The notes beneath the pieces were generated by a model. The model had not been told where the DNA came from, did no database searches, and worked only from the letters and a program-made list of their open reading frames with translations. DNA of 64,000 nt from Eucommia ulmoides. Lineage: Eukaryota; Streptophyta; Magnoliopsida; Garryales; Eucommiaceae. Of this stretch, positions 36,935 to 49,500 are shown in pieces; position 1 is the stretch's first letter, and the number at the start of each line of letters is the position of its first letter. The DNA lies in assembly GCA_016647705.1 (NCBI GenBank), contig CM028326.1:20971901-21035900 (forward strand), given 5' to 3'. A program made the translations under genes and the position numbers.

Positions 36935-37470
36935 TGTCACACCCCACCCCGGGCACTCGTCACCCGAGACCGGGCGTGATGTCAACCTGATGTTACCAGA
37001 TCAACCCACGAATATCCAAACAAACACACTCGCCTACTTGTAAATTTTTCTTATAAAATATATATATACCTGAACCTTCCATGGTTCACGTCTGACCGAC
37101 TCACCTCCAACACAACACTACTTCTGGACTCTCCCTAATGCTAGTATGGGACCACACCTAGCCGCGGTACCTACACCCCAAAACTTTTATCGGTCTACTA
37201 TTTTCATAATAAAAAAATATTTCATAGATCAAGTATAATAATAAACATCATACTTCAAAATATAAAATAATATAATCACATACTCGGTTCCACCACCACC
37301 AATGAAAAGAAATAATATAACGATAATACCACATATCACATACCACATTCGGAACCCATTCCCCTCTGTCCACAATGTAAAGAAATAATGTATTTAAAAC
37401 ACCCAATATAAATATAATAAAATCACACACCGTACAGAAATCCAGTTTCCTTATCCTCATTGAAATAAAT

Positions 37471-37505
<35 letters not shown>

Positions 37506-37713
37506 TAAAATATCCAATCCAAACATTATAAATCAATCAACTCGATTATTTTAGACAATTAATCCAGATATTTTAAAACAGTCAGTTCAAAATATTTTAA
37601 ATCGACTCGTCCAAGTATTTTAGACCCACCAGTCCAACATCTCGTCACATGATAAAATATCCCACCAGTCAACTAAAATAATATATATATTTATACGACA
37701 ATCCATTTTCAAG

Positions 37714-37747
<34 letters not shown>

Positions 37748-39413
37748 AACCGAAACAATCCAAATAGTTCCTCGTATACTAACAATACACCACACCACCC
37801 TCCGATTAGTCATATGATTGTTTTAATCTCACGATTGGAAGTTGTAATGGTACCGTACCCCCTGTAGGATTTGCCTTCCTAACGGGTCACAATAACGTTC
37901 TACCGGACTTTGCCTAACAGATAATCAACGCTCTGTAAGACTATACCTAGTAAATAAACAACGCTCTGCAGGATTATACCTAGTAGATAAACAACACTCT
38001 GCCGGACTATGCCTAGCAGATAAACAACACTCTGCCGGACTATGCCTAGCAGATAAACATCGCTCTGCAAGATTATGCCTAGCAGATAATTAACGTTTTG
38101 CCGGACTATGCGTAGCAGATAATCTACATCCCTTTCGGGAAGAACTACCATGGCATAATCGGACCAAACATCAATTTCCACCTAAAAAATAAACGACTCG
38201 GTCTACAATCATTTTTTCACCCTTTTAGAAACCAACTAGATTCAACAAATCATTTTCCTCCCTTTTAAAAGCAATGTAATCCACAAAATATTTTTTTACA
38301 AACACCCAAAACCGCTTGATCCATATAAGTTGCAAATTTGTCCAATTTTAAATAAACACATTTTCCATAATATATATGAAAATACAATTTGTAATTTACG
38401 TAGAAGACAGTACACTCACCTCGATATCCGCTCTGCAAAATTGCTACTGACCACACTCTATCGGTACGCCGGTGCCTGCGAACTTAATAGTGATAGGACC
38501 TAAATTAATATTTTATTCAATATAACCTAATCATGCAATGCAGGCCCTAAATTTCACGATTTCCCATTCCCCATATTTTTAACGAAAATTATTATTTAGT
38601 TTATTTCGCTCCATTAATAATTACTATACGCAATTTATTAATATGAACTATCACAAAATTTATTATCCCGGTTACGAAATTTTGATATTAGTAGTTAAAT
38701 TTAACAAAAATTAGAATTCTGTTGAAATTTTACCCTTTTATAAATTGTTGAAGTTCTACTGTCTTTCTGTTTCTGGCTCACCACCGTGGTGACACGCTCC
38801 CTCCTTTCCGTAATCTGCTTACTGACTTGTCTCCGCCGAGGCGAACGCCTCACCGCCTAGGCGAGCACACTCCCTTTCCTTTCTGTTCTACTTTCTGGTT
38901 CTTCACCGCCGAGGCAACGCTGTCACTGCCAAGGTGATGGTCGTCTTCCTCATCTGCTCTATTTTCTGTTTAGACCCAACGCTGCTTTCTCTCTCCTCAC
39001 CAATTTCGGCGTCTTCACTCGCCATCCCTTTCCCATGATTAAAGCACACACACACACCACTACTCCGACGCTCCTACACACATCAATCCACACCCACATA
39101 CACACACACGCTTGCCCAACACACACTCACACACACAGTTGCACACACGGATAAACAAATACACACACACATCACCGACGATTGAATACTCGAACAACAC
39201 ACACTCACGAACACACTTGATCGAATACACACACACGCCGTTTCACTGTCTCTGTTTCTGTTTGGTCTCAGTCAATCAACGACGACACACACACACACAC
39301 TCCACTGGAGGAGTAGAACACACACCCACACACCACATCCGAACACACACACACACACACACCCCACCGGAGGAGTAGAACACACACCCACACACCACAT
39401 CCGAACACAAACA

Positions 39414-39448
<35 letters not shown>

Positions 39449-39743
39449 GTGACCAGCACACACATACGAACGAAACACACACACGACCACGCCGGAGTAA
39501 CAACAACGATCGAAAACCCGCCACCCCTCGGTGATCACCAACCACTCCGATGACCCCCCTCTCTTTCTAGATTTCTAATTGATTTTCTCCTTCTCTTTAG
39601 GCTTTGCATCACGATTTTTTTTTTCATGAATCATTTAATTGCATAAATTTTAGTGTTCTTCTTCCACTTCTCCGATTGCCACGTCGCTCATCCCCTCTCT
39701 GTTTCCTTAAATTTTTTTCGGTTGCTTTCCCTGAAGTTCATAG

Positions 39744-39785
<42 letters not shown>

Positions 39786-39988
39786 CTTTTGTCTAATTAC
39801 TCTATCCTCCCCCTAAATTTCTTTAAATTTCATTTTAACCCAAATCAAATTATAAGATTTCTTAAAATTATAAATTCACCCCTAAAATTTTTATTTTTAA
39901 ATTGAAAATACCACATACCACCCTATTATTTTCTAAATGCTCTAGAATGCAACTAAAATTACGTACGTGCTAAAATTAGGGTCTTACA
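36935..39988 (-). mobile_element. Solo LTR, inverted, same long-LTR gypsy family, 3.05 kb, TSD AATAT
   Basis: On the minus strand it begins TGTAAGACCCTAATTTTAGC and ends GGGTGTGACA. Identical AATAT flanks it (36930-36934 and 39989-39993). It matches the 18147-21245 LTR closely in order and content: palindromes (38777-38940), 40-bp repeats (37895-38135), AT runs and CA-rich tracts (39040-39480). No primer-binding site or interior adjoins either side. Open frames through the CA/GT tracts are low-complexity and are not genes. An (ATA)n microsatellite lies at about 39747-39784. Confidence 0.88.
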
Positions 39989-40004
39989 AATATTGTGTTA
40001 ATTT

Positions 40005-40110
40005 TTTTATATTTGTCCTAGTCAGCAAATCATATTTGTCCTAGTCAGCATTTGTTTATCCTAATCATATTTTTGTTTGTCTTAATCATAAGTTTGTCCT
40101 AGTCAGCAAA
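40005..40110 (+). repeat. Short direct repeats of TTTGTCCTAGTCAGCA
   Basis: The 16-mer or close variants occur at about 40012, 40036 and 40092, just right of the inverted solo LTR. Their role and source are unknown. Confidence 0.6.
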
Positions 40111-40133
40111 AATCGTCATGTTTTCTATAATAG

Positions 40134-41030
40134 ATTTTTTATGATATATCTTTTTTTCTAGAGGTATCCTACTTTTCAAATCCCATCAATTTTAATTCTT
40201 AATACTAATACTATCAATTCTATAATTCATCATATATTTTTAGGTTGCATTTGGATAAGAGATTTGATAAAATCATGAAATTTGTAAAATGATGTGATTT
40301 TAAAATTCTGAATTTTGAAATTTCGTCATTTAAATTCTATATTTGGAAAACAAATTAGATAGAATTTTGAAATCCATTAATAATTTTAATAATAAAAAAT
40401 ATCAAAATATATCTCATAATATAATTTTTATTTTTTAATTTAATTATATAATTTTTAATCCCATTTTAGTAATGTAATTTTAATAATATAACTTTTTATT
40501 CCTTATCCATTTTAATTCCTCATCCATTTCACTTCAATCCCATTTTTTTTTTTTTTTTTTGTATTTGTATGAATTTCAAAATTCTCTCTTTTCTCTATAA
40601 CTTTAATTATACATTATTATTTTAATAATATGATTTTTACACCTATTTTACAGATATTATGTTATTATATAATATACAAATATAATTACATTATTAAAAT
40701 AGGTATAAAAATTATATTATTTAATTAAAAAATAATAATTATATTATGTGATATATTTTTATATTTTTTATTATTAAAATTATTAATAAATTTTGAAATT
40801 CTATCTAAAAAATTATCCACATATAGAATTTATAAATGACGAAATTTCAAAATTCAGAATTTTAAAATCTCGTCATTTACAAATTTCATGATTTTATCAA
40901 ATATCTTACCCAAATTCAACCAAAAATATATGGTGATTTATAGAGTTGATAGTATTAGTATTAAGAATTAAAATTGATGGTATTTGAAAAGTAGGATACC
41001 TCTAGAAAAAGAGAGATACCATAAAAAAAT
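40134..41030. mobile_element. Foldback element: near-complete inverted repeat of about 900 bp
   Basis: The left half from TCTAGAGGTATCCTACTTTT (near 40157) and the right half ending AAAAGTAGGATACCTCTAGA (near 41005) are reverse complements for almost their full length, including the stretch AGGTTGCATTTGGATAAGAG and the centre near 40580. Transcripts would form a very long hairpin. The TTGCATTTGGRTAAG motif also marks the ends of the element in intron 8 of the glycyl-tRNA synthetase gene (53333-54215), so the two belong to one family of DNA transposon derivatives. Confidence 0.85.
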
Positions 41031-41164
41031 AATACATAATTAAAGTTTACTAAACAAAGACAAAAAATAAAGATAATTAACAAAAAGAATAAAGATAATT
41101 AACAAAAAGGCATCCACCTTGACCTTTGCAAGAAAAGCCAAACCCACAAAAGCAAACTGAGGGA

Positions 41165-41425
41165 AGAACCGGGGTTGATAACCCTGGGTTTAACATAAAA
41201 TTTTGTCTGGATTTTTTAATAAACCCGAGGTTGTCAACCGGGATTTATTGAAATTTTCGAAACACACCCAGGGTTCACAATCCCGAGTTTATCTATAAAA
41301 AAAATACTAACAGAACCGTATACTCGGGGTTGACAACCGCGGGTTTAGGGATCGTTTTTTGAGTTACACCAGGGGATTCATAACCCCGGGTTTCAATACT
41401 CAGGATTACCAACCCTGAGTTATAA
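41165..41425. repeat. Cluster of six imperfect palindromes of about 24 bp
   Basis: Copies lie near 41169-41191, 41221-41246, 41266-41290, 41323-41347, 41370-41393 and 41398-41421. The shared form is roughly CCCGGGGTTGACAACCCCGGG followed by TTT, an inverted repeat around TTGACAA, with 5-30 bp AT-rich spacers. Such clusters are typical of subterminal transposase-binding repeats, but no element ends were found around it. Confidence 0.75.
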
Positions 41426-42380
41426 TCCTTTCGTAAAAAAAATAGAATTAGTTATTTTTAAGAAAATAAGTAATAAAAAAAGTATTATTATGTAAACAAC
41501 TCAGTTCGGAAAGGAGAAGAGAATAATGAGGAATTTAGGATTCTAAAAAATAAAATAAAATAAATAAATAAAGAACATGTCAAAATGTCTCAGTTGTAAA
41601 ATAAAAAAATGGTTGAACGTATAAACGGCGATGCATAATCTATTTTTCTTTTTTTTTTCTTTGAGATGGATTTTGAAAATTGGTTTTTCAATAAACGGAT
41701 TTCCAAAATTTGTTTTATATGCTCTACGTAAATATGTGTCTATATCAGATTTTGGATTTTTTTTAATTATAATTATTAGGTAAAGAACTCGTTTTTAAAG
41801 TCATCTCTTTAAAACAAACATCGGTTGCTTTCTCTTTTGCTAGCCTTACATCTTAAAATAAAATAAAATAAAAAATTTAATTATTATTTTGCGCTTTGAA
41901 TTGCTAACACACTTCCCTCACCCTCTTTTTTCTTCCTACTCTTTCTTCTCTAACAACAATCATTGTTGATGTTAGCAAACAACAAGCAACCATCGCACAT
42001 GCGGACGATGGCACCAACTGTTGGCCACCGGTGCCGACAACCGATTTTCTCTATTTTTTTCCTCTCATCTTCTACCTAACCCCCACCCCCACCCCCCCCC
42101 ACCCCCTCGGCGGTCCCCCCTAAACCACCCATCACCCACCGGTCCCCACCACCATGTCTACCACCTCCCTCCAACCACTCCTTGTTCTTATTCTTCTTCT
42201 TCTCTCTCTATGCAGACACACAACAAATCCAAGCATTTTTTTCTATATATGCATATAGAGAGAGAAGAAGAAGATAATGACGATGGGGAGGAGGAGGAAC
42301 AAGAAGGGAGGGAGAGACTGGAGAGAAGGGATGATCTTGGTATTTCTCAAAGTGACATGACATGTCTCGAATAAAAACTC
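41426..42380. other. Low-complexity region with a doubtful open frame
   Basis: AT-rich to about 41900, then C-rich (42077-42112) and CT/GA-rich. An ATG-less frame at 42021-42374 is dominated by P/H/S and E/R runs and has no homology that I recognise. GAGAAGAAGA tracts mirror CTTCTTCTTCTC tracts. It may be a gene-like insert of a transposon. Confidence 0.35.
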
Positions 42381-45300
42381 TTATTTTAAATGTAAAAGAG
42401 TAATTTCAAAATTATTTAGATTTTTTTTAACAAGGTATAAATTTAGGAGAAAGAATGTACATATGGAATAATTGCCCGGCTAACTTTCGTTCAAATTAAT
42501 AGTCAATTCGGATAGAAGGACCATTTACTAACTTCAATAATACATAGAGTTGAATACACCCATTTATTGGATCACATGAAAATGTAACCAACATTAAAGG
42601 GTCAATGTATTTTGCCTTATAAATTTCATATTTTTTTGTCTTTTTTCTACCATTTGTTTTTATTTCATTTTATTTTTTTCCTTATGTGGGATGCATGAGA
42701 GACACTCGGCTGTAAAGTTTAGCTCACATATGGACGAAACCTAACTAATTCTCTCAATTTGTAAACAAAAATATTAAAATGTTGGTTGAAGGAATTAACT
42801 CTATTCAAGGCTCATTTTAACCAACAATTCAAAAAAAAAAAATGTTGTTGTTCAATAACTTTGTTTCTCAATTAAATAACTATGCACAATTTGCATCGTG
42901 GTTGGATTTCTTGAATATGTAAATAAATTAAAAGGATAGTTGGTTGAGGATTATAATAATGATAATAAATTAATAAAAGGGCATTTTATCATTCAATTAT
43001 TTTGTTTAAAATTATATACCTGTTATGTCATTTAAAAAATATTGGTTACCCTTTTATCATTTTGGTCAAACACCATTAAGTTTCCTTGTAGGTTAAAAAT
43101 CAATAAATTTTTTATTATATTGACAATTTTATCCTTAATTAATTAAAGATAATTAAATAATTAAAAATTAAATTACGTAAATATTTTTTTAATTTTTTTA
43201 TTCACTTTATCTTTTTACACTAATATCCCTATTTGAAAAGAAAAAGAAATTTATTACCCTTTATTTTTACATTGAAGAGAAAAAACACCCCCTCCCTCAA
43301 CCCCCACCCTGTCTGAATCTTCTTCTTCCTTTTTTTTTTTCTCTCTCTCCTCTCTCCCTCTCCCTAGAGTCCGTGTTGGATCTGTGCTCACGCAACACAG
43401 ATTTGTGCTGACGAGCACAGATTTGTCGTGACAGAGAGAGGAAAAGACAGAAGGAGAGGAAGAAGAAGATTCCGGCGGGGTGGGGGGCGGTGGATGGGAT
43501 GGGGAGTGGTGGTGGAGGGAGGGTGGGTTGGCGGTAAATGTATTTGTTTAAAAAATTAGTTATTGAAACTTTCGTTTTTAAAAATAGGGGTATTAGTGAT
43601 TTTTTTTTTTTAAATAAAAGAATAATAAAAATATAATTTTTATATTAGACAAGGGCATTTATGTCTTTTTATAAACCAAAAAAATGGGGTTAAAGAGGGT
43701 GACTGGTATTTTCCAAATAACATAGAAGGTTTGTGATTTTGGACAAAAAGAGAAGGAAGGTAAGTGGTAAATATCCATTCATAAAAACTCCCAAATTAAA
43801 TAACTATTTTACTTTTTCTCCCATCTATTAGTATTCATGAAAACACTAATATTCCAATTAAGATTGCATCGTCAACCCAAGCCCCATTACCATTGGCCAC
43901 CAGATTTTGGCTATCGAATTCTGGTCATCATCGGTCGCCAGAACCCGGTTACCAATTGTCGATTTTTTAAAGTTATATTCAACTAATATTTTGTGTTGGT
44001 GGCCGAAAAATTACATGAATATAACTAAAAATAAACTTTACAATATAACTAAAAAATGCATTAAAAAAGTTACATGTAACAAAAATAAAATTACACTTAA
44101 CCAAAAAATTCACTAAAAATAATTAAATTTAACTAAAAAATAATCGGTGCCCGGTGGTCGGACTTAGGCGACTGGAGGCCTGAGATCCGACGGTGGGGCA
44201 ACGATGGGTGGGGACGAAGGGTGGTGCTTGCTAACAAGGACGCAAACCTTCATTGAAAAAATTTATTGAAAATATAATAAGGGAATATTTGATTTAAACA
44301 CAAAATAAAATATAATTAAAAAATTTATAGTCAAATTAAAAATTAAAATACGATAAACTATAAATTAAACTATTTAATTAGGACTATTTGACCAATTATA
44401 AAAATATGAATTGATGGGTAATATACATTTTGTGAACAGTTAAAATTTAAAAAATATAATTAATTTATTTTAGATTTTCAAACTTGGCGTTAAATAGCTA
44501 ATTAAATTTTGAAAAGTACATATTAAAATTTAGAATATGCAATATCAACATAGTCAATATTGGTAGGTGATCTACCATCATTGTTATTGCTACTATTATA
44601 TATCAAGGAGAATAACCTATATGCCTCTAGTTTAAGTTTAATCTCATTTAATAGGTCACCTTTCAATTTCAATCAAAGTTAAAATAAGATGGGAATATGA
44701 ATGTCTCAACCACTTGCAAATGTTTGAAATTTGGAATTGTTTAGTTATAATTTTGTCAAACCATATTGTATTTGGTAAAAGTGTTGAATGTGAAAATCCA
44801 TTTCAAAAGTGTTAGTGCAAGAACATATTTTTATTAATGTTTAGATGTGTTGCTCACATTTGTTGTTTTTAGAATTTTTAGGTAATTTAGTTAATTAATT
44901 AAAGTGAAATCTATTAATTAAATAAATCATATTAATATTCCAATGCATTCCTTATTATTTAGGGATCGACGTAGTATATTCATATGACCAAATTGATTAA
45001 AATTTGAATGAGATTTTAATTATAAAAATATTCACTTGAAGTTGGTTGAAAACTAAAATAGATAAGCAATCTCACATTGGTTATGGAGGAAGTACCTGAG
45101 CAGTATATCAAGCTGGACGATGGTGTAGGATCTAATTTCCCAGATTTGAGTTCTTAAAAAGATGTCTTCAATCAAGTCGGGCGATGATAATTGCGTTCAA
45201 CGAGCGGTGGTGGATGAACGAGGGTGTCATCTCGCGAGGGCGTAGGATGGGATTCCAAATCATATACTATATACTAAAAATGGAAGTCAAGACTAAGAAT

Positions 45301-46400
45301 AAATTACAACTCAAAACAAGACATCTCTCTAATATCTTTTTTCCCAATTAAATCAATGGTCAATATCTTTTTTCCCACAATTCATATTCTGATTCTCCTA
45401 CAACTTCTATCACTCCTAATTTTTTGAAAATATACGTTTTTATCCTTTAAAAAATGTTCTATTTTTTCTATTATATGTAGATTAAGAATCAAAATTATTA
45501 TATCAAGATATTCAATTTTTTTTTTCTTTTCTAGATTCTCATATTATGTGGGTCTAAAACTAATTTGATTTTGAAACTTATACCTAAAAAAATGCCTTAC
45601 ATTTATTGATGATACTGATGTTCCACGCGCGATGGTGGATGAACGGCGCGTGCCGAAGGTATTTGGCACAATGGATTGTTGCCTTGGTGGTGGCGGCGGC
45701 AACAATAGTGTTGCCGGATGAAGCCAATGATTATGATAGATATAGATAAAGACAAATAGATAGATAGAAGGACGGATGAAACGGGTAGGCTAGAGGGGAA
45801 TAAGGGATTTTTTTTTTAAAAGACAGAAATAATAGAAAAAGAATCCCACTATAAAGATTCTCATCCGCCGCTTTAGTCTGCTTAGCCATCTCTCCCAATT
45901 GCAAAATATAATTACTATGCTACATTATACTGAGCCTTAAACCTATAGTTATATATAACTTTTATCAGCAATTTTTATTATTAGAATAACAAAAATAAAA
46001 AATGGATTTTCTTAATTTTTTGCCTTTTTCAAAATGTGATTTTTTAGGCCTCTGGCTCATTTTTATTTTTTGAGAGTGGATTTCTCTTTTTACATTAAAA
46101 TATTAAGCCTTTAGTGCCCAAATAAAAATTCCCAAATTATGTATAAGCACTTCTGTTCGTAATTCGGCCCGGTCCGGCCCGACTTTTACACAGCCGGCCC
46201 GTAGTCACGAATATTAATGGCTGGGGATGGGAACCAGACAGGATGGTAATGTAAATTTGGGCTGGGCAGAAAAATTTTGGGCGGACGATCCAGCCCAAAA
46301 ATGTTGGGAAACAGGCACCAAAATGACAGCTACGTAACTTTACCAAAACCCTGCAAAGGAAAATCGGTCCCCTTCCCCCGACCATCGTCGCGAAGCTCAG
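42381..46400. other. Intergenic spacer left of the glycyl-tRNA synthetase gene
   Basis: No supportable gene. A stretch at about 42990-43770 has similar phrases at both ends on opposite strands (ATCATTTTGGTCAAAC and its worn complement) around a CT-rich, gene-start-like middle; it may be another non-autonomous transposon. Two related GC-richer patches with GGTGGATGAACG occur near 45210 and 45630. The final 250 bp, with GGCCCGGTCCGGCCC near 46164, looks like repeat debris abutting the gene's promoter. Confidence 0.4.
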
Positions 46401-46526
46401 ACCGTGAAATTGTGTGCTGAAAAATATTCCTCACTCTCTTCTGATAATCTTTTGTGCTTCTTCTGGTTAGAGAGAGAGAGAGAGATTGAGAGATTAGCGA
46501 ATAATTTTCTGTGTCTCGGCCGATCA
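46338..46526 (+). promoter_or_regulatory. 5' leader of the glycyl-tRNA synthetase gene with an open, ATG-less frame
   Basis: The reading frame of exon 1 stays open for 63 codons upstream of the ATG (first upstream stop TAA at 46335-46337) but contains no ATG. It includes a (GA)n tract at about 46469-46485. It is most simply a 5' UTR. A non-AUG start for an organelle form, as known for yeast GRS1, is possible but unsupported. Confidence 0.45.
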
Positions 46527-49500
46527 ATGGATGCCGCGGTAGAAGGTCTAAGCAAGGAAGCTTTCCGTCAGGCCGTGGTCAACACACTCGAGCGCCGTCT
46601 CTTTTACATTCCGTCGTTCAAGATCTACCGCGGCGTTGCCGGACTTTACGACTATGGTCCTCCCGGCTGCGCCGTCAAGTCCAATGTCCTCGCCTTCTGG
46701 CGTCAGGTTACAGTCCCCTCTAAACCACTGATTTTTTAATTTGCTCCGGTAGAATTATAATTCACTCAAAATTCAGTGGTCGTACTAAGTTTGATTGATA
46801 TTTTGATATATTTTCAGTAGGTGGAATTCGGAATTTCTAACCTGATTGGTATCTTGTGGTTCATAGATGTTCATGAATACTTGTTGATTGGAGCCTGTTG
46901 GAATGCCACAGTTTTCATCTTACATTATCCGCCACAGTTGAATTATGAAGAAATTGATTGTTATTAAGTTCATAATTAGATTTTTATCATCTAATTGCTC
47001 TACCTTTTGCTTCCAGTGTTGCAATAAATACAGTGTAATGATTAAATATGCAATAGAAATAGTTATTGATCTAAGGTAGCGTTGGATGCATAGAATTGGA
47101 GAGTTGGAATTGGAATTAAATGAACACTGAAAATTTAGAAATTTACATGAGTTCATTTCTAATTCCAATTCCATCCTGCAAAACACTACCGAAGTTCTCG
47201 ACCATGATTCAACGAGTATGATTTCTTTAGGGGTTGTATGGAAATCATCTTGTATGTAATCTCTATAGAAGCTGTGTTTAAAGCTTGATTTTATGTTGCG
47301 AATTACTGGGTTATTTTCAAGAGGTTGGCTGATATTGACAGTTGTTGGTCAAGGCTTTGAATGTTATTTCAGTCCAGTGTTGAATATATAATTTTTTTTT
47401 TAATTGAACTAGCATATTTTCTCAGGGAGAAGATTTCTTTAGGCGCCGTTTTGGTAGCATTTTTTTTAAATACTTCCTAAAATAAAAATTTAATTCGTCA
47501 AAAAAGTACTTTTACTTAAAAGTAAACGCAAAAAATAAAAAAATATGTTTTATAGTTTAGAGATAATACGCTAATATTATCCCTTATAAATGATCTCTTA
47601 ATCAAAGAAAAAAAGGAATATGGGATGACTGAAAAAAAAAGTGGATGGAGAGGTCCTAGTCCATTGATCTCCATGGATATTGTATAATATAAAAATCGAA
47701 AAGATAAAAAGCAGCAATTTTTTACTTCTAGAAATAAGTACTTAAAATCATGTTTTTAAATTTTTTTGATTTTTAAAAGTACTCTTTTAATTGCAAAACA
47801 AACACTACTTTTAAAATTAAATACTTTTTTGCTTAAAATACAGAAGTACTTGAAAAAAGCTTTACCAAACGGTTTTTATTTTTTTATTTTTTTCTCTCTC
47901 TCTCTACACTTTTTATTTGTCTGGATAGATATACACATGAAAATATTAATTCCAATGTGTCCTGGTGAATATTTTCAGCATTTTGTTCTAGAAGAGAACA
48001 TGTTGGAAGTTGATTGCCCCTGTGTGACGCCCGAGGTGGTACTGAAGGCGTCGGGTCATGTTGATAAGTTCACTGACCTTATGGTTAAGGATGAAAAGAC
48101 TGGTACTTGTTACCGTGCTGATCATTTGCTCAAGGACTTTTGTAAAGAGAAGCTTGAGAAAGATTCTAATATGCCTACAGAGAAGGCTGCAGAATTTAAG
48201 CATGTTCTAGCTGTGTTGGATGATCTTTCTTCTGAAGAACTTGGTGCCAAGATCAAAGAATATGGTATTACTGCTCCAGATACCAAAAATCCTCTATCTG
48301 CTCCATATCCTTTCAATTTGATGTTTCAGACCTCAATAGGGCCATCTGGTTTGAGCCCAGGGTAAGAACGTCGATAACTTCTTAATATTAATTTAGGCTC
48401 TATTTGATAAAGCTTCTTTTTAAGTACTTTTTGCTTAAAAGCAAACAAGTACTTATAATTGAAGTAGCATTTGTTCTGCATTTTTAAAAAGTACTTTTAA
48501 AATCAAGAAAATAAAAGTACTTTTTTTTAGTAGTAAAAAATAGTTGTTTTTTATTTCTTCAATTTTTATATTTTAAGAGACTGATGGAGTAGGACTTCCT
48601 ACTTAAATTTTCTCAAGCCTCTACAAACTTCTTTTGGATTAAGAGAGTGCTTATATGGAACACACACCAAGATATTTTCTCCACGGTATCATACACACTT
48701 TTGATTTTTGCTTTTGCCTTTGCTTTTTAAGTGAAGATATTTTTTTGTTCAATTAACATTTTTTTTTTTTTTTTTATTATTATAACAAGTACTTAAAAAA
48801 ACTGTTACCAAACTTTGCATATTAATGGTGTACTCTTTTATTTTTGTTTCTATTGTATGGGCCTATGTTGAGGCCCTTATGGTTTTTGTCATTGTTTTAA
48901 AATTTTAATTTGCTGCAGCTACATGCGGCCTGAGACAGCACAAGGCATTTTCGTGAACTTCAAAGACTTGTATTATTACAATGGGAACAAGCTTCCTTTC
49001 GCTGCAGCTCAGATCGGTCAAGCTTTTAGGAATGAGGTCTTGTATCTACTAACTGCTGCATTGTTAATGTATTACTCTATTGTGGTCGTGATTTTCTTTG
49101 GTTCTTTTCAAAATTCAGAATTAGTAGTATTACCAAATACCAAGTCCTGTTCTTGCTGTCAAAACTTGCACTATAATTTTTGAGATTGAATATTTCTTTC
49201 TGAAGATGCAGTCACTGATTTGGAGCGAATATATTTTTCTAAATTTGCTTCCATTTCATTACAGTTTTTTGATCAAGTTATATGCTATTTAAACATGCTT
49301 TCTAACAGGAATATATCTAATTTTAGTCTAGAATAACTGGGACAACAATTGTGCAGATATCTCCACGTCAAGGCCTGTTAAGAGTTCGTGAATTTACGCT
49401 GGCTGAGATTGAACATTTTGTTGATCCTGATGATAAGTCTCATCCTAAATTTTCTGAGGTTGCTAAATTGGAGTTCCTGATGTTCCCAAGGGAAGATCAG

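Noticed and set aside
42021-42374. 117-codon frame as a host gene
   Set aside because: Composition is driven by C-rich and GA-rich tracts, without homology or a gene-like context.
46404-46526. N-terminal extension of glycyl-tRNA synthetase from position 46404
   Set aside because: The first codon there is GTG, not ATG; the open leader has no ATG and no clear targeting-peptide character, so the start at 46527 was kept.
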